This document shows positions 15,612-21,108 of a stretch of DNA of 21,108 bases, piece after piece. Source of the DNA: Actinomycetes bacterium (GTDB lineage Bacteria; Actinomycetota; Coriobacteriia; Coriobacteriales; JAEZXW01). A program made the translations under genes and the position numbers. The notes under the pieces were generated by a model. The model had not been told where the DNA came from. It worked only from the letters and a program-made list of their open reading frames with translations, and made no database searches. The stretch's first letter is position 1; every line of letters starts with the position of its first letter. The stretch covers positions 1 to 21,108 of the forward strand of contig JAEZXW010000093.1 of assembly GCA_023419515.1 (NCBI GenBank), read 5' to 3'.

Positions 15612-16514
15612 ATGCAAAACGTGAGTCACTCGATCTATGAGCTTGCGCGCCATGACGAGAGCGCGCCAACTGTCCACGTAATTTCGGACTCCCTCGGTGA
15701 CACGGCGGCAGACGTCGCGCTGGCGGCAGCAAGCCAGTTCAAAGAAGGTGCGATTCACATCGAACGTCTCCCAAAGGCACAAAGTGTGGACCAGGTGAAG
15801 CGCTTTTTGGATCAATCAGCGGCGCGTGATTCACTTTTGCAGTCACAAGAGCGCGATCTGCTTGTCTTTCACACGATTGCTGATCCTGTCCTTCGTGCTG
15901 AGGTGGTTTGGGAGCTTGAGCGTCGTGGTGCGGTCATTATCGACTTGCTCGGCCCAGCAATTGACGCGATTTCTCACATCACTAATCTCACGCCTTCAGG
16001 CAAGTCTGGCGTGATCCGTCGAACTGATTCGCGCTACTTTAGGCGTATTGAGGCGATGGAGTTTTCGGTCAATCATGACGATGGGCGCAATCCAGAAGGC
16101 CTCACCGAGGCAGACATCGTGCTCATTGGGGTTTCGCGCACGTCCAAAACTCCGCTTTCGATGTATCTCGCATTTCAGGGGATCAAGGTGGCTAAAATTC
16201 CGCTGGCGTCAGGCGTGAACCCACCTGATGAACTCTTTCAGTGTGAGTCGTGGCGCGTCTTTGGTTTGCTTTCGACCACCGAGGTCTTGCGTGATATTCG
16301 CACCAGGCGACTCGGCAGTGGTCAGGCGCTTTCTGTCGCCGGAAGCTATGCGACTCCTGATCATATTGATGCAGAGCTGGCCGAAGCTCGCGCGCTCATG
16401 AAAAGGCTTGGGTGTATCGTTATTCACACCAATAATCGAGCGGTCGAAGAAACAGCGCAAGAGATCCTACGTTATTTTGAAATGGCCGAAGAAGCTCGCC
16501 TTTGTCGCCTCTAA
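15612..16514 (+). CDS. ppsR: Bifunctional PPDK regulatory protein (DUF299 kinase/pyrophosphorylase)
   Basis: The 300-residue product is a DUF299 protein, the bifunctional enzyme that inactivates pyruvate phosphate dikinase by ADP-dependent phosphorylation of an active-site Thr and reactivates it by phosphate-dependent dephosphorylation. Family marks are VHVISDSLGDTA (21-32), SGVIRRTDSRYF (132-143, partial family block) and the P-loop GVSRTSKTPLS (173-183). The DUF299 family also acts on PEP synthetase, but the target here is almost certainly the ppdK gene downstream, the family's cognate partner. GGGAGG lies about 10 bp before ATG 15612. A 186-bp gap with a structured element separates it from ppdK, so the two may be transcribed differently. 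Confidence 0.94.
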   Translation: MQNVSHSIYELARHDESAPTVHVISDSLGDTAADVALAAASQFKEGAIHIERLPKAQSVDQVKRFLDQSAARDSLLQSQERDLLVFHTIADPVLRAEVVWELERRGAVIIDLLGPAIDAISHITNLTPSGKSGVIRRTDSRYFRRIEAMEFSVNHDDGRNPEGLTEADIVLIGVSRTSKTPLSMYLAFQGIKVAKIPLASGVNPPDELFQCESWRVFGLLSTTEVLRDIRTRRLGSGQALSVAGSYATPDHIDAELAEARALMKRLGCIVIHTNNRAVEETAQEILRYFEMAEEARLCRL

Positions 16515-16549
16515 AAACCGCTATAGTTACGTTTAAAGTCAGCAACATA

Positions 16550-16594
16550 ATCTCGCACATGACTGGCGCTTTTTATGGTCTTTATGGGCGAGAT
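16550..16594 (+). repeat. Inverted repeat in the ppsR-ppdK gap
   Basis: ATCTCGC (16550-16556) and GCGAGAT (16588-16594) are perfect inverted repeats around 31 bases. Inside them, CATGAC and GTC-TTT-ATG can extend the stem with a three-base bulge, and a T5 run sits in the loop. It could be a leader RNA structure or a poor terminator. I found no convincing -35/-10 pair in this 186-bp gap. Confidence 0.35.
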
Positions 16595-16700
16595 CTATGT
16601 CTAATTTTGCTCGAGTCTAGTGCCTCGTGATCCGCTCGCGCTTTCACGCTGTGGCGGCTTGTCATGTTGTGTCAGGCTCGACGTCTGTGAAGGAGAGATT

Positions 16701-19421
16701 GTGTCTGACGTCAAGCGAGTGTATGCATTTGGTCAGGATGCTACTGGCGCTAATGCCACCGAGGGCGACGCCTCGATGAAGTACATCCTCGGTGGTAAGG
16801 GTGCCAATCTTGCTGAGATGGCAAAGATCGGGCTTCCGGTTCCTCCGGGATTTACGATCACCTGCCAGACCTGTGTCGAGTATGCTAGTGCAGGAAACAC
16901 TTGGCCAGAAGGGGCGCTCGACCAGATCGACGAATACCGCGCTGATCTTGAGCGGCGCATGGGCAAACGCATCGGTGATGAGAAGGATCCACTGCTTGTT
17001 TCCGTTCGATCAGGCGCACCATTTTCAATGCCCGGTATGATGGATACCGTCCTGAACCTCGGTCTTAATGATGTTTCGATCCAGGGTTTGATCGATCAGA
17101 CCGAAAACCCACGCTTTGCCTGGGATTCTTATCGCCGCTTTATTCAGATGTTCTCCAACGTTGTCATGGGTGTTGACGGTGATTTGTTTGAAAACGCAAT
17201 CACGGTTAAGCGTATGCAAAATGCCGTTAAAAATGATAGTGAGCTTTCGGCCGAGGCTTTGCAGGAGCTTGTCCAGGAGTTCAAGACGATCTTTTCTGAG
17301 AATGTTTGTGCGGCAGATTATCCAGATCTTGAGTTTGATGGTGATAGACCCGTCTTTCCTCAGGATCCAAGCTTGCAGCTCAAGCTTGCGATCGAGGCGG
17401 TTTTTGGCAGCTGGATGAACGAGCGCGCCATTATCTATCGTCGTCAAAACAAGATTCCAGATGACCTTGGTACGGCTGTTAACGTTCAGACCATGGTCTT
17501 TGGTAACAAGGGCGATTCATCTGCGACGGGTGTTGCATTTACGCGCAACCCCGCAAACGGTACCAAGGAGTTCTACGGTGACTTTTTGGTTAACGCCCAA
17601 GGTGAGGATGTTGTTGCTGGTATTCGCAACACCCAGCCCATCGTTGACCTCAAAAAGATTGAAGCACTTGAGGAGGCGGGAGAGGAGCTCGAGCGCTTCT
17701 TTACCGTGCTCGAGAACCACTATCGCGACATGTGTGATATCGAGTTTACGATCGAGCAAGGCAAGCTCTACATGCTGCAGACCCGTGCCGGCAAGCGCAC
17801 GGCAGCCGCTGCTTTGAAGATCGCCATTGATATGGAACGCGAGGGTTTGATTTCGCGCGATGAGGCGCTGTTGCGCATTGATCCTGCCCAGCTTGATCAG
17901 CTCATGCATCCACAGTTTGACTTGGATGCCAAATATGACGTCATCGCCAAGGGTCTCAATGCAAGCCCGGGCGCTGCCGTTGGTGAAGTGGTCTTTACCT
18001 CGGATGATGCAGTGCGTCTGACCGAGGAAGGTCACGACGTTATTCTGGTTCGCTGGGAGACCAATCCCGATGACCTTGCCGGCATGATTGCCGCAAAAGG
18101 CATTTTGACGAGCCACGGTGGTAAGACGAGTCACGCTGCGGTTATTGCTCGTGGCATGGGCGCCCCGTGCGTATGCGGTGCTGAGGCACTCAAGATTGAT
18201 GCTGCTCAAAAGCAAGTCGTCATCAGCGGTACGGACGTCGTGCTTCACGAGGGTGATGTGATTTCGATCGATGGCACCACCGGTAACATCGTGCTCGGTG
18301 CTGTTGCCTTGAAGAGCCCCGAGCTTTCTGGTGACTTGAAGACCATCCTCGAGTGGTCTGATGAGATCCGTGACCTCGGTGTTCATGCCAATGCTGATAA
18401 TCCTGAGGACGCTCGCTTGGCTCGTGAGTTTGGTGCGAGGGGCATCGGTCTTTGCCGCACCGAGCACATGTTCTTGGGTGAGCGCAAAAATATGGTGCAG
18501 ACCTTCATCCTCACTGATGATCCGCGCGAGAAGGAAGAGGCGCTCAAGCAACTACTCGAGGCTCAAACCTCAGATTTCCTCGGCATCTTTAAGGAGATGG
18601 ATGGCCTGCCAGTCACGGTGCGTCTCATCGATCCTCCACTGCACGAGTTCTTGGATAACCCACGTCACCTGGCGCTCGCGATTAAGGATATGGAGCACAG
18701 CGGTGCTTCTGAGGCAGAGATTGCTGCGCAGAAGAAGCTCTTGAGCCGCATTGATTCGCTGTCTGAAGCAAACCCGATGCTTGGTCTTCGTGGTTGTCGT
18801 TTGGCATTTATGTATCCTGAACTGCCGCTTATGCAGGTTCGTGCAATTGCAACGGCAAAGGCTCGCCTCATTAAGGAAGGCCTCGATCCTCGACCAGAGA
18901 TTATGGTTCCGCTGGTTTCGCTTGAGGCTGAGCTTGCTGCTCAGCGCGCAATTGCTAAGGGTGTGATTGCTGAGGTAGCGCGCGACGAGGGTGTTGAGTT
19001 TGATATCCCAGTTGGCACGATGATCGAGCTGCCTCGAGCGGCATTGAGCGCTCGTGAGCTTGCGAAGCACGCTGATTTCTACAGCTTTGGTACTAACGAT
19101 CTGACGCAGACGACCTTTGGTTTCTCGCGTGACGACGTTGAGGCATCGTTTATCCCAGCCTACTTGCATCAAAAGCTGTTAAAGCGCAATCCGTTTGAGA
19201 CGGTTGACGAGAAGGTCGCTGAGCTGGTGGCCATGGGTTGCAAGGGTGGTCGCGAGGGTAACCCCAACATTCACCTGGGCGTTTGCGGTGAGCACGGCGG
19301 TGACCCTGAGAGCATTGAGACCTTCTACAAGATTGGCCTTGATTATGTGAGCTGTTCGCCGTATCGTGTGCCAGTTGCCAGGCTCGCTGCTGCTCAGGCA
19401 AGGCTTCGTAGTCAGCAGTAA
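16701..19421 (+). CDS. ppdK: Pyruvate, phosphate dikinase
   Basis: The 906-residue product is PPDK, which interconverts pyruvate + ATP + phosphate and phosphoenolpyruvate + AMP + pyrophosphate. The N-terminal nucleotide-binding domain shows GGKGANLAEM and MPGMMDTVLNLGLN. The phosphohistidine domain has GGKTSHAAVIARGMG with catalytic His478 and, two residues before it, Thr476, the residue targeted by PpsR-type regulators. The C-terminal PEP-binding barrel has GIGLCRTEHMF, PMLGLRGCRL and VCGEHGGDP with Cys862. The start GTG 16701 follows AAGGAG (16690-16695); upstream in-frame codons look like leader DNA and lack the conserved KRVYAFG. Length is slightly above the usual 870-900. A strong terminator ends the unit. 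Confidence 0.97.
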   Translation: MSDVKRVYAFGQDATGANATEGDASMKYILGGKGANLAEMAKIGLPVPPGFTITCQTCVEYASAGNTWPEGALDQIDEYRADLERRMGKRIGDEKDPLLVSVRSGAPFSMPGMMDTVLNLGLNDVSIQGLIDQTENPRFAWDSYRRFIQMFSNVVMGVDGDLFENAITVKRMQNAVKNDSELSAEALQELVQEFKTIFSENVCAADYPDLEFDGDRPVFPQDPSLQLKLAIEAVFGSWMNERAIIYRRQNKIPDDLGTAVNVQTMVFGNKGDSSATGVAFTRNPANGTKEFYGDFLVNAQGEDVVAGIRNTQPIVDLKKIEALEEAGEELERFFTVLENHYRDMCDIEFTIEQGKLYMLQTRAGKRTAAAALKIAIDMEREGLISRDEALLRIDPAQLDQLMHPQFDLDAKYDVIAKGLNASPGAAVGEVVFTSDDAVRLTEEGHDVILVRWETNPDDLAGMIAAKGILTSHGGKTSHAAVIARGMGAPCVCGAEALKIDAAQKQVVISGTDVVLHEGDVISIDGTTGNIVLGAVALKSPELSGDLKTILEWSDEIRDLGVHANADNPEDARLAREFGARGIGLCRTEHMFLGERKNMVQTFILTDDPREKEEALKQLLEAQTSDFLGIFKEMDGLPVTVRLIDPPLHEFLDNPRHLALAIKDMEHSGASEAEIAAQKKLLSRIDSLSEANPMLGLRGCRLAFMYPELPLMQVRAIATAKARLIKEGLDPRPEIMVPLVSLEAELAAQRAIAKGVIAEVARDEGVEFDIPVGTMIELPRAALSARELAKHADFYSFGTNDLTQTTFGFSRDDVEASFIPAYLHQKLLKRNPFETVDEKVAELVAMGCKGGREGNPNIHLGVCGEHGGDPESIETFYKIGLDYVSCSPYRVPVARLAAAQARLRSQQ

Positions 19422-19500
19422 AGCAGCAAGTTATAAGTTGCCTTGAGCAAACCTCTGTAGCCCTCTCATTGCGAGGGTTTGGGCAACCAAGATAACCACG

Positions 19501-19545
19501 TGCCCGAGCAGGCTCGCAAACGAGTTTTGCTCGGGCATTATTTTA
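19501..19545 (+). terminator. Intrinsic terminator after ppdK
   Basis: TGCCCGAGCA (19501-19510) pairs perfectly over 10 bp with TGCTCGGGCA (19528-19537). An inner CTCG/CGAG stem with a CAAA loop can extend it. The T-rich tail TTATTTTA follows at once. Upstream, 19461-19477 holds a smaller hairpin (CCCTC/GAGGG). This is the clearest terminator in the window and separates the ppdK unit from dgt. Confidence 0.85.
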
Positions 19546-19570
19546 ATGTCCGACCCTCTTGCTAGGATGG

Positions 19571-19587
19571 GTGCAAACAAATTGCAC
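19571..19587 (+). promoter_or_regulatory. Palindrome in the dgt leader, possible operator
   Basis: GTGCAA (19571-19576) and TTGCAC (19582-19587) are a perfect 6-bp inverted repeat with the A-rich spacer ACAAA. It starts just after TAGGAT (19563-19568), a possible -10 that has no good -35, and ends 31 bp before the dgt start. It could be a regulator site or a small RNA hairpin. The assignment is tentative. Confidence 0.35.
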
Positions 19588-19618
19588 TGATGAGAGATTC
19601 ACGATGAGAGGATGGTAG

Positions 19619-20671
19619 ATGAGCATGTTGACCCCCGTAACGCGCGAAGTACTTGAAGAGCGCGAGCGCCAAACCTTAAGCTCTCTTGCATGCCTGTCAA
19701 GCGAGAGCGAGGGTAGGGCACACCTCGATACACCCGATCCGTATCGCACCGCTTTTCAACGCGATCGTGACCGCATCCTGCACTGCAAGAGCTTTCGACG
19801 GCTCTCGCATAAGACCCAAGTGTTCCTGGCTCCTGAGGGTGACCATTATCGCACGCGGTTGACACACACGCTTGAGGTCACCCAGATTGCCTGCTCGATT
19901 GCACGATCACTTGGGCTTAATGAGGATTTGACCTGCGCGATTGGTCTTGGCCACGACCTTGGTCATACGCCCTTTGGTCACACGGGAGAGGCGGCACTCT
20001 GCGAAAGCATTGCGCGCTACCGCGGAATTTCACTCGATGACCCAAGTGTACACGGGCTGTATCGCCATAACCTGCAGTCGGTTCGCATTGTGGATGTGCT
20101 TGAGCGCGAGGGAAAAGGTCTCAACCTTTCTCGCGAGGTGGTTGATGGTATCAAGCATCATACGGGCAAAGAGCGCGCCAAGACCCTCGAGGGCAAGATT
20201 GTGGCAACCGCCGATCGTATTGCATATGTCAACCATGATATAGATGATGCTATCCGTGCGGGGCTTTTAACTGAAGCTGATTTGCCTGCTCATACCCATG
20301 AGGTTTTAGGAACGAGCGCTTCTGAGCGCATCACGACCATGACCCAGGACATGATCGTTAATTCAGCTCGTGTGGGCGACATCTTTATGAGTGACGAGAT
20401 TTGGGAAGCCCTGCTTGAGCTTCGCGCCTTTTTGTTCGAGAACGTCTACATGGCGTCAGACGCAAAACGTGAGGAACCAAAGGCTCGCCATGTGGTATCG
20501 TCGCTCTTTGAGTATTACATCGATCGTATTGATGAAGTGCCTCAAGAGTATCGACGCCAGAGCACTGATGATCAAGTGACGCAGGTGGTTGACTACATCT
20601 CAGGCATGACTGATCGATTTGCAATTAGGACGTACGAGGAGATCAAGATCCCTCGTTCTTGGAGGTTATAA
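19619..20671 (+). CDS. dgt: Deoxyguanosinetriphosphate triphosphohydrolase-like protein
   Basis: The 350-residue product is an HD-superfamily dNTPase that splits dNTPs into deoxynucleoside and tripolyphosphate. The N-terminal FQRDRDRILHCKSFRRLSHK is typical. The metal-binding residues are H83 in RLTHTLEV, H112-D113 in GHDLGHTPFGH, and a third motif ATADRIAYVNHDIDD with D207. Length fits the shorter Gram-positive class. The strict substrate (dGTP or several dNTPs) cannot be told from sequence. ATG 19619 is preceded by GAGAGGA. It lies behind a strong terminator and so needs its own promoter. Its last codons carry GGAGG, the likely ribosome-binding site of the next gene. Confidence 0.94.
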   Translation: MSMLTPVTREVLEERERQTLSSLACLSSESEGRAHLDTPDPYRTAFQRDRDRILHCKSFRRLSHKTQVFLAPEGDHYRTRLTHTLEVTQIACSIARSLGLNEDLTCAIGLGHDLGHTPFGHTGEAALCESIARYRGISLDDPSVHGLYRHNLQSVRIVDVLEREGKGLNLSREVVDGIKHHTGKERAKTLEGKIVATADRIAYVNHDIDDAIRAGLLTEADLPAHTHEVLGTSASERITTMTQDMIVNSARVGDIFMSDEIWEALLELRAFLFENVYMASDAKREEPKARHVVSSLFEYYIDRIDEVPQEYRRQSTDDQVTQVVDYISGMTDRFAIRTYEEIKIPRSWRL

Positions 20672-20676
20672 AGGCT

Positions 20677-21108
20677 TTGTCGCTGCGGGTTTGGCGTGCT
20701 TTTCGCATTGCGGTTCCAATTATGACGGGCTACCTGTTTTTAGGTATCCCGTGCGGCATCCTGTCCGCAGCAGCTGGGTTTAACTGGCAGCAGGTTGCCT
20801 TGCTCTCAATCCTGCTGTATTCCGGAACTGGTCAATACATGCTTGCAAATATGATGCTTGCAGGTATCAGCATACCGGCGATGGTAATCTCGATTATCCT
20901 GGTTTCCACCCGCCATATCCTCTATTCCGTGGGCGTGGTTAAGGTGTTGCGTCATGAATCGCTGCCCTGGCAGTTTTTAGCAGCTTGCAATATTACCGAT
21001 GAGTCATTTGGCATCAATATTGGTAAGTATCAGACCGATGAGAGCTGGCGTGCACAGGATAGCTTCTGCGTGAATATGTGGTGTCACGCGGCGTGGGCTG
21101 GCTCGTGC
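20677..21108 (+). CDS. azlC: AzlC family branched-chain amino acid exporter subunit (3' truncated)
   Basis: The first 144 residues of an AzlC-type membrane protein are present; the gene runs off the right edge. AzlC works with the small protein AzlD to export branched-chain amino acids or analogues. Visible marks are the hydrophobic PIMTGYLFLGIPCGIL, SILLYSGTGQYM with the family's Gly-Gln pair, and STRHILYSVG, matching the conserved RHxLY segment. Several membrane helices are evident. I chose TTG 20677 because it places a typical short N-terminus before the first helix and GGAGG lies at 20661-20665, though 11 bp away; TTG 20659 in the same frame and ATG 20722 are alternatives. It lies 5 bp after dgt. 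Confidence 0.85.
   Translation, partial: MSLRVWRAFRIAVPIMTGYLFLGIPCGILSAAAGFNWQQVALLSILLYSGTGQYMLANMMLAGISIPAMVISIILVSTRHILYSVGVVKVLRHESLPWQFLAACNITDESFGINIGKYQTDESWRAQDSFCVNMWCHAAWAGSC

Noticed and set aside
17517..18551. Long open frame of 344 codons on the - strand inside ppdK
   Set aside because: It lies wholly opposite strongly conserved PPDK coding sequence, including the catalytic His region, and its product resembles no family. It is a codon-bias shadow.
1..21108. Mobile elements, CRISPR arrays, tRNA, rRNA, SRP RNA or a defence system
   Set aside because: I found no repeated spacers, transposase or integrase motifs, attachment-like repeats or RNA gene signatures. All genes are on one strand and are core housekeeping genes.

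Overview
The window is ordinary bacterial core genome. Every gene lies on the + strand, and I see no insertion sequence, phage gene, CRISPR array, rRNA or tRNA. No gene-free stretch exceeds 300 bases; the longest gaps are about 197, 186, 181 and 159 bp. The order plsX-acpP-rnc-smc-ftsY-ffh-rpsP-khpA-rimM-trmD is the classical Gram-positive cluster. Base composition looks close to balanced by eye, TTG and GTG starts are common, S16 has an Ala/Glu-rich tail, L32 carries four cysteines, and the tetrameric-type glycyl-tRNA synthetase is present as one fused chain. I infer a Gram-positive bacterium, most likely Actinomycetota of class Coriobacteriia. That placement is inference and was not tested.

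Layout. 1-1141: the 3' end of a helical protein gene, a DUF177/YceD gene and rpmF (L32), with a terminator hairpin between the last two. 1249-3350: lipid and RNA genes plsX, acpP and rnc. 3340-9363: smc, then the two SRP GTPases ftsY and ffh. 9423-12290: a well-formed promoter, then rpsP, khpA, rimM, trmD and lepB, four of them overlapping or nearly touching. 12420-15494: fused glyQS. 15612-19421: ppsR and ppdK, a regulator and its target enzyme. 19501-19545: a clear intrinsic terminator. 19619-21108: dgt and a truncated azlC.

Themes. FtsY, Ffh and LepB together cover co-translational targeting and signal-peptide removal. L32, S16, KhpA, RimM, TrmD, RNase III and GlyRS serve ribosome and tRNA function. 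PlsX and ACP supply acyl chains for phospholipids. PpsR and PPDK set flux between pyruvate and phosphoenolpyruvate.

I did not find a new multi-gene system. The points most worth checking are protein-level deviations: an SMC hinge that has lost part of its glycine motif, a TrmD with Glu at the usual catalytic Asp position plus a Cys/His-rich insertion, and the GlyQ-GlyS fusion. At DNA level the most striking one is a perfect 11-bp tandem duplication of the Shine-Dalgarno region before rpsP.
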